A stretch of DNA of 64,000 bases. Source: Nocardioides panaciterrulae (GTDB taxonomy: Bacteria > Actinomycetota > Actinomycetes > Propionibacteriales > Nocardioidaceae). The DNA lies in NCBI RefSeq assembly GCF_013409645.1, contig NZ_JACCBG010000001.1, positions 868,001-932,000 of the forward strand. The letters are read 5' to 3'. Numbering within the stretch: the first letter of the stretch is position 1; each line of letters begins with the position of its first letter. Shown here piece by piece: positions 21,251 through 29,503 of the stretch. The notes under the pieces were generated by a model that did no database searches, was not told where the DNA came from, and saw nothing but the letters and a program-made list of their open reading frames with translations. The position numbers and the translations under genes are program-made.

Positions 21251-21667
21251 TCAGGCGGGGGCAGCGAGCAGCGCCAGCAGCGCGCGGACGTACGCCGCCT
21301 CCGGGTCCACGTCCAGGTGCCGGCTCGGCGTGCCGGCCAGGTCGAGGGTGACCGCCCAGCCGCCGGTCGGCCCGGGCAGTCGCTCGAGCGAGACGAACGC
21401 GTCGCCCAGCAGCGCGCGCAGCTGGTCCTCGCGGGGCAGCCACACCGCCTCGCTCGCCTCGAGCGCGTCCAGCGCCCACTCCGTGGTGCCGTTGAAGGCG
21501 AGGATCCGGTCGCCGTCGGGCACCTCCAGCAGCTCCACGACCATGTCGCTGAGCACGAACACGTGGTCGTCCAGGTCGCGGTCCGGCACCGCGAACCGGT
21601 CGCCGCGCGCCGGCGTCCAGCGGACCCCGGCCGCCCGCAGCGCCTGACCGGTGAGCAGGTCGACCAT
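21251..21667 (-). CDS. Hypothetical protein, 138 residues
   Basis: Reads from ATG 21667. MVDLLTGQALRAAGVRW starts a soluble protein with no signal peptide or transmembrane segment. There is an acidic middle (DRDLDDHVFVLSDMVVELLEV), a WALDALEASEAVWLPREDQL segment, and an Ala/Leu-rich end. Third-position GC bias and conserved-looking strand patterns support coding. It converges with guaB3 (9-bp gap) and is divergent from the dehydrogenase at 21776. I do not recognise the family; some databases give such proteins pilus-assembly names by transitive annotation, which nothing here supports. Confidence 0.65.
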   Translation of the reverse strand: MVDLLTGQALRAAGVRWTPARGDRFAVPDRDLDDHVFVLSDMVVELLEVPDGDRILAFNGTTEWALDALEASEAVWLPREDQLRALLGDAFVSLERLPGPTGGWAVTLDLAGTPSRHLDVDPEAAYVRALLALLAAPA

Positions 21668-21763
21668 GCCCACCAGTGTGCCGGACCGCGCCTGGGCACG
21701 GACCGGGCCTGTGTCGAGCGTCTCATCGCCTACCTGCGGGTAGTGAGCGAGACCGGCGTCACA

Positions 21764-21769
21764 TACTCT
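21764..21769 (+). promoter_or_regulatory. Putative -10 box for the succinate-semialdehyde dehydrogenase gene (leaderless)
   Basis: TACTCT, then 6 nt, then ATG 21776. The same hexamer and spacing precede the acyl-CoA ligase gene at 37124. A small inverted repeat, CTACC-TGCG-GGTAG, lies about 25 nt upstream and could be an operator, but it is short. Confidence 0.55.
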
Positions 21770-21775
21770 CGGTAC

Positions 21776-23395
21776 ATGAGTGCCCAGCACCCGCCGTCCG
21801 GCGAGCCGGTGGTCGACGGCCCGTCCGACCCCGAGCTCGACCCGACCGCGTCGTACGCCCTCGAGCCCCGGTACACCGCCCGGCTGACCGCCCGGGTGTT
21901 CGCCACCTCGGGGGAGAGCGTCGAGCTCCGCTCGCCGCTCGACGGGGCGCCGCTGGCGCACCTCCCCCAGTCGAGCGACGCCGATGTCGCGGAGGCCTTC
22001 GCGCGGGCCCGCCGGGCCCAGCAGGCCTGGGCACGCACCCCGCTGGACGAGCGGGCCGCCCTGCTGCTGCGCCTGCACGACGTCGTGCTCGACCGCCAGG
22101 ACGAGATCCTCGACCTGATCGTGCGGGAGTCCGGCAAGGCCCGCAAGCACGCCTTCGACGAGCCGCTGCACATTGCGCTGACCGCCCGCTACTACGCGCG
22201 CACCGCCGCCGGGCACCTCGGCCCACGGCGCCGGCGCGGGGTGGTCCCCGGCCTGACCCGGGTCGACCTGCACCGGGTCCCGAAGGGCGTCGTCGGCGTG
22301 ATCTCGCCGTGGAACTACCCGTTCACGATGGCACTGTGCGACGGGCTGCCGGCACTGCTGGCCGGCAACGCGGTGGTCGCCAAGCCCGACGCGCAGTCGA
22401 TGCTCACCGCCCTGCTCGGCGCCGAGCTGCTGGAGCAGGCCGGCCTCCCGCGCGACCTGTGGCAGGTGGTCGCCGGCCCCGGCCCCCGGGTGGGCGCGGC
22501 GATCGTCGAGCACGCTGACCACGTCTGCTTCACCGGCAGCACCGCGACCGGCCGGATCGTGGCCCGGGGCTGCGCCGAGCGACTGATCGGCTGCTCGCTG
22601 GAGCTGGGCGGCAAGAACCCCATGCTGGTGCTGCGCGACGCCGACCCGGAGCGGGCCGCCGAGGGCGCGGTGCGGGCGGCGTTCTCCAACGCCGGCCAGC
22701 TCTGCGTCTCCGCCGAGCGGCTGTTCGTCGCCGACCAGGTCTACGACCGGTTCGTCGACCGGTTCGTGGCCCGCACCGAGGCGATGACCCTCGGCGCGAC
22801 GCTGGACTGGGACAACGACATGGGCTCGCTGGTCTCCCAGCGGCAGCTCGACACGGTCACCGCGCACGTCGAGGACGCGGTGGCCAAGGGCGCGCGGGTG
22901 CTCACCGGGGGCCGGGCCCGGCCCGACCTGGCGCCGTACTTCTTCGAGCCGACCGTGCTCGAGGGCGTGACCCCGGAGATGACCTGCTTCGGCCAGGAGA
23001 CCTTCGGCCCGGTCGTCTCGGTCTACCGCTTCCACGACGAGGCCGACGCGGTGGCCCGCGCCAACGAGGGCGACTACGGCCTCAACGCCTCGGTCTACAG
23101 CCGGGACGGCCGCCGCGCCCGCGCGCTCGCCCGTCAGCTGCGCTGCGGGACCGTGAACGTCAACGAGGCGTTCGCGGCGACCTTCGCCAGCATCGACGCC
23201 CCCATGGGCGGGATGCGCCAGTCCGGGATGGGCCGCCGACAGGGCGCCGACGGCATCCACCGCTACACCGAGCCGCAGTCGGTGGCCACCCAGCGCGTGG
23301 TGCGGTTCGCGCCCATGCTCGGGATGTCCGAGGAGGCCCACGCGAGGGTGATGACCGCGAACCTCCGGCTGATGAAGAAGCTGGGTCGCACATGA
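21776..23395 (+). CDS. gabD2: Succinate-semialdehyde dehydrogenase (NAD(P)+), GabD2-like
   Basis: 539 residues, aldehyde dehydrogenase superfamily. It oxidises succinic semialdehyde to succinate. VVGVISPWNYPFTMALCDGLPA is the cofactor-binding entry, GSTATGRIV the NAD-binding loop, LELGGKNPMLVL contains the general base Glu near residue 280, and FSNAGQLCVSAERLF the nucleophile Cys near residue 314. FGPVVSVYRF and the C-terminal GMRQSGMGRRQG are family signatures. Length and the long N-terminus match mycobacterial GabD2 (518 residues). A leaderless promoter abuts the ATG. It overlaps the GMC oxidoreductase start by 4 nt. Confidence 0.88.
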   Translation: MSAQHPPSGEPVVDGPSDPELDPTASYALEPRYTARLTARVFATSGESVELRSPLDGAPLAHLPQSSDADVAEAFARARRAQQAWARTPLDERAALLLRLHDVVLDRQDEILDLIVRESGKARKHAFDEPLHIALTARYYARTAAGHLGPRRRRGVVPGLTRVDLHRVPKGVVGVISPWNYPFTMALCDGLPALLAGNAVVAKPDAQSMLTALLGAELLEQAGLPRDLWQVVAGPGPRVGAAIVEHADHVCFTGSTATGRIVARGCAERLIGCSLELGGKNPMLVLRDADPERAAEGAVRAAFSNAGQLCVSAERLFVADQVYDRFVDRFVARTEAMTLGATLDWDNDMGSLVSQRQLDTVTAHVEDAVAKGARVLTGGRARPDLAPYFFEPTVLEGVTPEMTCFGQETFGPVVSVYRFHDEADAVARANEGDYGLNASVYSRDGRRARALARQLRCGTVNVNEAFAATFASIDAPMGGMRQSGMGRRQGADGIHRYTEPQSVATQRVVRFAPMLGMSEEAHARVMTANLRLMKKLGRT

Positions 23396-25107
23396 ACGAC
23401 TACGACTACGACGTACTGGTCATCGGCTCGGGGTTCGGCGGCTCGGTCACCGCGCTCCGGCTGACCGAGAAGGGCTACCGGGTCGGCGTCCTGGAGGCGG
23501 GCGTCCGGTTCCGCGACGAGGACTTCGCCGACACCTCGTGGGACGTCAAGCGCTACCTGTTCCGACCGGAGGTCGGCTGCTACGGCATCCAGCGCATCGA
23601 CGCGCTCCGCGACTGCCTGATCGTCTCGGGTGCAGGCGTCGGCGGCGGGTCGCTGGTCTACGCGAACACCCTGTACGAGCCGCTGCCGGCGTTCTACGAC
23701 GACCCGCAGTGGAGCCATCTGACCGACTGGCGCGCCGAGCTGGCGCCGTACTACGACCAGGCCAAGCGGATGCTCGGCGTCGTCGAGAACCCGCTGCGCA
23801 CACCCGCCGACGAGGTGATGGAGCAGGTCGCCACCGAGATGGGCGTGGCGGACACCTTCCACCCGACCCCGGTCGGGGTGTTCTTCGGCGGTCCCGACGA
23901 CCCGCCGGGCCGCACCGTCCCGGACCCCTACTTCGGCGGCGCCGGCCCCGCCCGCACCAGCTGCATCGCCTGCGGAGAGTGCATGAGCGGCTGCCGCCAC
24001 AACGCCAAGAACACCCTGGTCAAGAACTACCTCCACCTGGCCGAGCAGAACGGCGCCCGGGTGCTGCCGCTGACCACGGTCACCCGTGTGGCGCCGAGGT
24101 CCCGGGGCGGCTACGAGGTGCACGTGCGGTTCACCAAGGCCAAGACCGGGCGCCGCTCGGCGCGCCGGGTGCTGACCGCCGAGCAGGTGGTGTTCGCCGC
24201 CTCCTCGCTCGGCACGCAACGGCTGCTGCACCGGATGCGCGACGAGGGACACCTGCCCCGGCTCTCCGACCGCCTGGGCCACCTCGCCCGCACCAACTCC
24301 GAGTCGATCATGGGCGCGATCGCGCCGGACCTGAGCGTCGACTACAGCCAGGGCATCGCGATCACCTCGAGCTTCCACCCCGACCCCGACACCCACATCG
24401 AACCGGTGCGCTACGGCAAGGGCAGCAACTTCATGTCGCTGATGCAGACCGTGCTCACCGACGGTGACGGCGCCCAGCCGCGCTGGCGGACTTGGCTGCG
24501 CGAGATGTGGTCCCAGCGGCGTCGCGTCGGGGACCTCTACGACCTCAAGCACTGGTCGGAGCGCACGATCATCGCGCTGGTGATGCAGAGCCTGGACAAC
24601 TCGATCACGACCTACACCAAGCCGATCCCCGGCACCCGCCGGCGCTACCTCACCTCGAAGCAGGGACACGGCGTCCCGAACCCGACCTGGATCCCCGCGG
24701 GCAACGTCGCGGTCCGATTGATGGCGCGGATCATGGGCGGCACCCCGGGCGGCTCGATCGGCGAGCCCTTCAACCGGCCGCTGACCGCGCACTTCATCGG
24801 CGGCTGCCCGATCGGTGCGGGCCCGGAGGACGGCGTCATCGACCCCTACCAGCGCGTCTTCGGGCACCCCGGCCTGCACGTGGCCGACGGGTCGGCGGTC
24901 ACCGCCAACCTGGGGGTCAACCCGTCGCTGACGATCACCGCCCAGGCCGAGCGCGCCATGTCGTTCTGGCCCAACAAGGGCGAGGCGGACCCGCGCCCGC
25001 CCGTCGGGTCGGACTACCGCCGGCTCGCGCCGGTCACGCCGGCCCGGCCCGCGGTGCCCCCGCACGCGCCGGCGGCGCTGCGGCTGCCCATCGTCGAGAT
25101 CGGCTGA
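23392..25107 (+). CDS. choD: GMC oxidoreductase, ChoD (cholesterol oxidase)-like, with Cys-rich motif
   Basis: 571 residues. FAD-binding GSGFGGSVTALRL starts at residue 12 and VLEAGVRF completes the ADP-binding fold. VSGAGVGGGSLVYANTL is the GMC signature. GCPIGAGPEDGVIDPYQRVFG and NPSLTITAQAERAM form the C-terminal FAD/active-site part. Near residues 187-199 is SCIACGECMSGCRHNAKN, a CxxCxxCxxxC set like a 4Fe-4S ligand motif. Position after guaB3 matches choD (Rv3409c) in M. tuberculosis. Steroid substrate is inferred by synteny only and is disputed even for Rv3409c. No signal peptide. Translationally coupled to the dehydrogenase upstream. Confidence 0.83.
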   Translation: MNDYDYDVLVIGSGFGGSVTALRLTEKGYRVGVLEAGVRFRDEDFADTSWDVKRYLFRPEVGCYGIQRIDALRDCLIVSGAGVGGGSLVYANTLYEPLPAFYDDPQWSHLTDWRAELAPYYDQAKRMLGVVENPLRTPADEVMEQVATEMGVADTFHPTPVGVFFGGPDDPPGRTVPDPYFGGAGPARTSCIACGECMSGCRHNAKNTLVKNYLHLAEQNGARVLPLTTVTRVAPRSRGGYEVHVRFTKAKTGRRSARRVLTAEQVVFAASSLGTQRLLHRMRDEGHLPRLSDRLGHLARTNSESIMGAIAPDLSVDYSQGIAITSSFHPDPDTHIEPVRYGKGSNFMSLMQTVLTDGDGAQPRWRTWLREMWSQRRRVGDLYDLKHWSERTIIALVMQSLDNSITTYTKPIPGTRRRYLTSKQGHGVPNPTWIPAGNVAVRLMARIMGGTPGGSIGEPFNRPLTAHFIGGCPIGAGPEDGVIDPYQRVFGHPGLHVADGSAVTANLGVNPSLTITAQAERAMSFWPNKGEADPRPPVGSDYRRLAPVTPARPAVPPHAPAALRLPIVEIG

Positions 25108-25149
25108 CGACCGCGGCCCGTCGTACGAGCGGCGCGGCCGCCTTGGTGA

Positions 25150-25716
25150 ATGATGTCGGCCATGGGGGAGTCGTTCTCGGGTTTCGTGCCCGCGCTGGCG
25201 CCGTTGCGGACCATGGCCTGGGGCCTGCTGCTGGTGGTCGTCGACCTGCGGGTGCAGGGCCTCGACCTGGTGCCCGACCCGATCGGCTGGGCCGTGCTGC
25301 TGGTGGGGACCCTGCGCCTGGCCCCGCTGCACCGCGGGTTCGTGGTGGCCGCGTGGGCGTCCGGCGTGGGCCTGGTCGCCTCGCTCCCGGACTGGCTCGG
25401 CGCGCAGGGGACGCTGCTGACGTGGGCCTTCTCGATCGCCGAGACCGTCCTGGTGTTCGCGACCTGCACCGCGGTGATGGTCCTCGCGCCGGGGCACCGG
25501 CGCGGCGCCGACGCCATCCGGTGGTGGGACCTCGGGCTGACCGTCGCCTCGGCCGTGCTCGTCGCGCTGGCGATCCAGGAGCCCGACCTCACCGTGCTCG
25601 CCGTTCTGGCGGGGGTCGCGGCCCTGGTCGTGCTGGTCTGCTTCCTGGTGCTGCTGTTCCGGGCCTCCCGGGCGACCCCCATGGGTCCCGGGAAAACTCT
25701 TCAGGAAATCCCGTAA
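25150..25716 (+). CDS. Small integral membrane protein of unknown function
   Basis: 188 residues from ATG 25150, or 184 from ATG 25162. Four to six hydrophobic helices are visible: about 20-35, 45-60, 67-83, 90-118, 128-143 and 148-169. The last is strongly hydrophobic (VAALVVLVCFLVLLF). It ends with a short basic cytoplasmic tail. AATGAT lies about 7 nt before ATG 25162, compatible with leaderless transcription from the later start. It sits between choD and guaA with no operon partner. Family not recognised. Confidence 0.7.
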   Translation: MMSAMGESFSGFVPALAPLRTMAWGLLLVVVDLRVQGLDLVPDPIGWAVLLVGTLRLAPLHRGFVVAAWASGVGLVASLPDWLGAQGTLLTWAFSIAETVLVFATCTAVMVLAPGHRRGADAIRWWDLGLTVASAVLVALAIQEPDLTVLAVLAGVAALVVLVCFLVLLFRASRATPMGPGKTLQEIP

Positions 25717-25930
25717 CCCGGCGTACCCCACCTCGTTGAGCCAGCGGATCCGGCAGTCATGCTCCCTCCCAAGCGCCGGATCCCGCGGTCCAGGCACTGT
25801 GCAGCAGATGCGTGGACGAACCAGGGCTCGACCATCCTCCCTCCCCGGTCGGGCCCTGGTCGCATTTTCCGCACCGCCGCCCGGTCGGCGGCGCGGCAGC
25901 CGCGTTTCGCGGCGGCACCTCCGGTCTCGG

Positions 25931-25936
25931 TACGCT
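25931..25936 (+). promoter_or_regulatory. Putative -10 box for guaA
   Basis: TACGCT (TANNNT) lies 38 nt before the guaA ATG at 25975; GCGAAGGGA near the start is the ribosome-binding site. The rest of the 258-bp gap from 25717 shows no clear riboswitch or hairpin. Confidence 0.4.
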
Positions 25937-25974
25937 GAGGTCCGCCGGCGCTCTCCACCCCGCGAAGGGATCTC

Positions 25975-27558
25975 ATGACTCAGGTGACGGACCACGACCT
26001 GGTCCTGGTGGTCGACTTCGGGGCGCAGTACGCCCAGCTGATCGCCCGGCGGGTGCGCGAGGCACGCGTCTACTCCGAGATCGTCCCGCACACGATGCCG
26101 GTGGACGAGATGCTGGCGCGCCGCCCGAAGGCGATCATCCTGTCCGGCGGCCCCTCGAGCGTGTACGCCGAGGGCGCGCCGTCGATCGACCCCGCGCTGT
26201 TCACGGCCGGCACCCCGGTCTTCGGCATGTGCTACGGGTTCCAGCTGATGGCGCGCGGGCTCGGCGGCGAGGTGGCCCACACCGGTGCCCGCGAGTACGG
26301 CCGCACCGCCGTGAGCGTGACCGAGTCCGGCACGCTGCTGGCCGACCTCCCGGCCGCGCACACCGTGTGGATGTCCCACGGCGACTCCGTCGTCGCCGCC
26401 CCCGACGGCTTCACGGTGCTGGCGTCGACGGCCGTGACGCCGGTCGCGGCGTTCGAGGACGTCGCGCGTGGGCTCGCCGGCGTGCAGTGGCACCCCGAGG
26501 TGCTGCACACCGAGCACGGCCAGAAGGTCCTCGAGCACTTCCTGCACCAGATCGCCGGCTGCCGGCCCACCTGGACGATGGTGAACATCGTCGAGGAGCA
26601 GATCGAGCGGATCCGCGAGCAGATCGGCGACCGCGGTCGCGCCATCTGCGGGCTCTCCGGCGGGGTCGACTCCGCGGTCGCCGCCGCCCTGGTGCAGCGC
26701 GCGATCGGCGACCGGCTGACCTGTGTCTTCGTCGACCACGGGCTGCTGCGCAAGGGGGAGGCCGAGCAGGTCGAGCGCGACTTCGTCGCCGCCACCGGCG
26801 TCGACCTGCACGTCGTCGACGCCGAGAAGCGGTTCCTCGACGCCCTGGCCGGGGTGTCCGACCCCGAGCAGAAGCGGAAGATCATCGGCCGCGAGTTCAT
26901 CCGGGTCTTCGAGGCCGCCGAGGCCGACGTACTGGCCCGAACCGCTCAGACGGAGGCGGGCGCGAAGGTCGCGTTCCTCGTCCAGGGCACGCTCTACCCC
27001 GACGTGGTCGAGTCCGGGGGCGGCGCGGGCACCTCGAACATCAAGTCCCACCACAACGTGGGCGGCCTGCCCGACGACCTCGAGTTCGAGCTCGTGGAGC
27101 CGTTGCGCACGCTGTTCAAGGACGAGGTCCGGCTGGTGGGGGAGCAGCTCGGCCTGCCCGCCGAGATCGTCTGGCGGCACCCCTTCCCCGGCCCCGGGCT
27201 CGGCATCCGGATCATCGGCGAGGTCACCCGGGAGCGGCTCGACCTGCTGCGAGAGGCCGACGCGATCGCCCGCGAGGAGCTCACTCACGCGGGCCTGGAC
27301 CGCGACATCTGGCAGTTCCCGGTGGTGCTGCTCGCCGACGTCCGCTCCGTGGGGGTCCAGGGCGACAGTCGCACCTACGGTCACCCGGTCGTGCTGCGTC
27401 CGGTGACCTCCGAGGACGCCATGACCGCCGACTGGGCGCGGCTGCCGTACGACGTCCTCGAGCGGATCTCGACCCGGATCACCAACGAGGTGGCCGAGGT
27501 CAACCGGGTCACCGTCGACATCACCTCCAAGCCCCCGGGCACCATCGAGTGGGAGTGA
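25975..27558 (+). CDS. guaA: GMP synthase (glutamine-hydrolysing)
   Basis: 527 residues. It aminates XMP to GMP with ATP and glutamine, downstream of GuaB. The class I glutaminase domain (about 8-200) has [18 protein letters not shown], nucleophile Cys in [11 protein letters not shown], and VQWHPEV with the catalytic His. The ATP-pyrophosphatase domain follows with the PP-loop [13 protein letters not shown] near residue 225 and HHNVGGLP. The dimerisation domain [15 protein letters not shown] and the C-terminal KPPGTIEWE complete the enzyme. A convergent repeat array begins 14 nt after the stop. Confidence 0.98.
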   Translation: MTQVTDHDLVLVVDFGAQYAQLIARRVREARVYSEIVPHTMPVDEMLARRPKAIILSGGPSSVYAEGAPSIDPALFTAGTPVFGMCYGFQLMARGLGGEVAHTGAREYGRTAVSVTESGTLLADLPAAHTVWMSHGDSVVAAPDGFTVLASTAVTPVAAFEDVARGLAGVQWHPEVLHTEHGQKVLEHFLHQIAGCRPTWTMVNIVEEQIERIREQIGDRGRAICGLSGGVDSAVAAALVQRAIGDRLTCVFVDHGLLRKGEAEQVERDFVAATGVDLHVVDAEKRFLDALAGVSDPEQKRKIIGREFIRVFEAAEADVLARTAQTEAGAKVAFLVQGTLYPDVVESGGGAGTSNIKSHHNVGGLPDDLEFELVEPLRTLFKDEVRLVGEQLGLPAEIVWRHPFPGPGLGIRIIGEVTRERLDLLREADAIAREELTHAGLDRDIWQFPVVLLADVRSVGVQGDSRTYGHPVVLRPVTSEDAMTADWARLPYDVLERISTRITNEVAEVNRVTVDITSKPPGTIEWE

Positions 27559-27572
27559 CCCCCCGGACATGC

Positions 27573-27780
27573 CGAGTCGGCGCTGCTTGACGTCCGGGGT
27601 ACGTCGAGTCGGCGCTGCTTGACGCCGGGGGTACGCCGAGTCGGCGCTGCTTGACGCCCGGGGTACGTCGAGTCGGCGCTGCTTGACGCTCAGCCCGTCA
27701 ACGAACGCCGACTCGGGCGTGTGGGCGTGTCAACGAGCGCCGACTCGCGGGCGCCGGGGGTGTCAACGTGCGCCGACTCG
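27573..27780. repeat. Convergent 19-bp repeat array, locus B (4 forward, 3 inverted)
   Basis: Forward cores at 27573-27591, 27605-27623, 27637-27655 and 27669-27687 all read CGAGTCGGCGCTGCTTGAC at an exact 32-bp pitch. Inverted cores at 27697-27715, 27729-27747 and 27762-27780 vary at the central triplet (CGA, CGA, CGT between GTCAA and the GC-rich half, one also with A for G next to it). It lies between the 3' end of guaA and the terminator of the converging GPGG gene. Confidence 0.9.
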
Positions 27781-27799
27781 GGGAGGCCGGAAATGAAGA

Positions 27800-27831
27800 C
27801 GCGGGGCAGAGGATGACTCCTCTGCCCCGCG
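27800..27831 (-). terminator. Rho-independent terminator of the GPGG gene
   Basis: Perfect 14-bp stem, 27800-27813 with 27818-27831, 4-nt loop. On the minus strand it is followed by TCTTCATTTCC, a moderate T-rich tract, and it begins 12 nt after the GPGG stop codon. Confidence 0.85.
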
Positions 27832-27842
27832 CCGCACCACCA

Positions 27843-27989
27843 TCAATTGTGGAAGATGCTGTACCCACCCGGGCCGACGGCGAAACCGACGATGATGAGG
27901 ACGACGCCCCACAGGATGTTTCGCTTGAACAACTGGATGATGCCGGCGATCACGAGGATCACGGCGAGGATCCACAGCAGGAAGGCCAT
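27843..27989 (-). CDS. GPGG-motif small membrane protein (48 residues)
   Basis: From ATG 27989 to TGA at 27845-27843. Two short hydrophobic helices (about 3-18 and 26-38) are separated by a KRN turn, and the protein ends FAVGPGGYSIFHN with the GPGG signature. This is a recognised family of tiny actinobacterial membrane proteins of unknown function. GGAG lies upstream at suitable spacing and a perfect terminator lies 12 nt beyond the stop, so it is a complete monocistronic gene. The 155 bp upstream to the ROK gene stop shows no further feature. Confidence 0.87.
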   Translation of the reverse strand: MAFLLWILAVILVIAGIIQLFKRNILWGVVLIIVGFAVGPGGYSIFHN

Positions 27990-28144
27990 GGGAGTCTCCG
28001 TTCAGGGGTGACGTGCCGGCGGCGCCGGCACTGGTGCATGGGGCAGCGCTCAGCGTCCGGTCCCCCGGACGATCCGCTCCCTGCTGGAGACTTACCCGAT
28101 CGGGGGCGGTTCAATCACCGGTTGTCCCCGGGCCGGGGTCCCGC

Positions 28145-29329
28145 TCACGCCTGGTCGACCACCAGCTCGGTCAGCTCGGCGGCGAGCAGCAGGGCGCCGA
28201 CGAGGCTGGCCCGCTCGCCCAGCTCGCTGGCCAGGACCGGGGTGAGCGCCACCGAGTCCAGCGCGTGACGGCGCAGGCCGGTGCGCGCCGACTCCAGCAG
28301 CAGGTCGCCGGCCCGGGCCATGTCGCCGCCGACCACCACGATGGCGGGGTTCAACAGGTTCACGATGCTGGCCAGGCCCCAGCCCAGGTGCAGGCCGGCG
28401 TCCTCCAGGGCGCGCCGGGCGCCCAGGCTGCCCTGCTGGGCCGCGCGGACGACCCCATCGAGCGTGGCGCCGGGCAGCTGGGCCGCGACCATCGAGACCA
28501 CGGTGCTGGAGGAGGTGTAGGCCTCCAGGCAGCCGCGGCTCCCGCACCGGCACAGCGGCCCCTGGGCGTCGAGGGTCAGGTGCCCGATCTCGCCGGCGGT
28601 GCCGCCCGAGCCGTGGAAGAGCTGGTTGTCGATGATGATGCCGGCACCCACACCCGAGGAGATCTTCACGAACACCGAGCTGTCGTGGCCGCGGCCCACC
28701 CCCTGACGGTGCTCGGCGAGCGCGCCGAGGTTCGCGTCGTTCTCCACGTGGACGGGGAGGCCGAGGACCGACTCCGCGACGGCGCGGGCGTCCACGCCCT
28801 CCCAGCCGGGGAAGATCGCCGAGGATCGGACGACGTCGTTGGTCACCGGGGCCGGCAGGCCCATGCCGACGTGACGGATCGTGCCCTGGCCCGCGGACAT
28901 CGCCAGCATCATCGACCGGGCCAGGCGCAGCGCCTCGCCGTGGTCGTGCCGGGCGGACTCGAAGCCGCGCCGCTCCTCGACGAGCACCGCGCCGGTGAGG
29001 TCGCCGACCGCGACCGCCACGTGGCTGTGCCCGAAGTCGACACCAGCCACCAGGCCCGCGCCGCGGGCCAGCCGGACCGACGAACCGCGGCGGCCGCTGC
29101 CCCGGTCGGTCTGGACCAGGCCGACGGTGGCGAGCTCGCGGACGATGTTGGACACCGTCGCCGGCGCCAGCCCGGTCGTGCGGGCGAGCTCGGCCTGCGT
29201 GAACGTGCAGGTCTCCTCGCTCGACTCGCCCGTCGAGCCGCCGCGCAGCACGTCCAGCACCCGCTGCTGGTTGGCGGTCCGCAGCGAGGCGGTGGACCCC
29301 GGGGCGGGGTCATGGCGGTGGTGAGGCAC
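28145..29329 (-). CDS. ROK-family transcriptional regulator (probable XylR)
   Basis: 394 residues. An N-terminal winged helix-turn-helix (about 12-85; FTQAELARTTGLAPATVSNIVREL) precedes a ROK sugar-kinase-like domain. VAGVDFGHSHVAVAVGD is the phosphate-1 motif, ISSGVGAGIIIDNQ the ROK core and GEIGHLTL...CRCGSRGCLEAY the zinc site with three cysteines. It is divergent from a xylose-type ABC importer, so it most likely represses that operon and senses its sugar. An 8-bp inverted repeat overlaps its own start codon, suggesting autoregulation. Confidence 0.9.
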   Translation of the reverse strand: MPHHRHDPAPGSTASLRTANQQRVLDVLRGGSTGESSEETCTFTQAELARTTGLAPATVSNIVRELATVGLVQTDRGSGRRGSSVRLARGAGLVAGVDFGHSHVAVAVGDLTGAVLVEERRGFESARHDHGEALRLARSMMLAMSAGQGTIRHVGMGLPAPVTNDVVRSSAIFPGWEGVDARAVAESVLGLPVHVENDANLGALAEHRQGVGRGHDSSVFVKISSGVGAGIIIDNQLFHGSGGTAGEIGHLTLDAQGPLCRCGSRGCLEAYTSSSTVVSMVAAQLPGATLDGVVRAAQQGSLGARRALEDAGLHLGWGLASIVNLLNPAIVVVGGDMARAGDLLLESARTGLRRHALDSVALTPVLASELGERASLVGALLLAAELTELVVDQA

Positions 29330-29346
29330 GGGGGAACTGTGCCTCA
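29322..29346. promoter_or_regulatory. Inverted repeat over the ROK gene start (candidate operator)
   Basis: TGAGGCAC-N9-GTGCCTCA, a perfect 8-bp inverted repeat spanning the start codon of the ROK regulator. Binding here would block its own expression. A weaker imperfect repeat around CACGT...ACGTG lies at about 29413-29433, nearer the transporter promoter. Confidence 0.5.
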
Positions 29347-29418
29347 GGTCACGTTAAAGATCAAGATGTGGCGATTACTCGCGAGTTGGGAGAGAAGATA
29401 TCGATTTAGTGTTCACGT

Positions 29419-29447
29419 CTTGACGACAAACGTGTGACCGTCGACAC
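29419..29447 (+). promoter_or_regulatory. Possible promoter of the sugar ABC operon
   Basis: TTGACG at 29419-29424 and GACACT at 29442-29447 with a 17-bp spacer. The -10 is weak. The 174-bp region 29330-29503 between the ROK gene and the binding protein is unusually A/T-rich for this genome, as expected of a regulated promoter. Confidence 0.35.
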
Positions 29448-29503
29448 TCATCTCAGTCCATTCGGGCGTTGCCACCGGGCCGCCCCTTGTCGAGGAGAGA
29501 TAC

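Noticed and set aside
21723..21775. N-terminal extension of the succinate-semialdehyde dehydrogenase
   Set aside because: The longer frame reads through the antisense of the 138-residue gene, and the -10 box at 21764-21769 places the transcript start at ATG 21776.
23263..27570. 1435-residue minus-strand open frame opposite the ChoD-like gene and guaA
   Set aside because: Antisense of well-identified genes, with composition typical of a third-position shadow frame and no recognisable domain.
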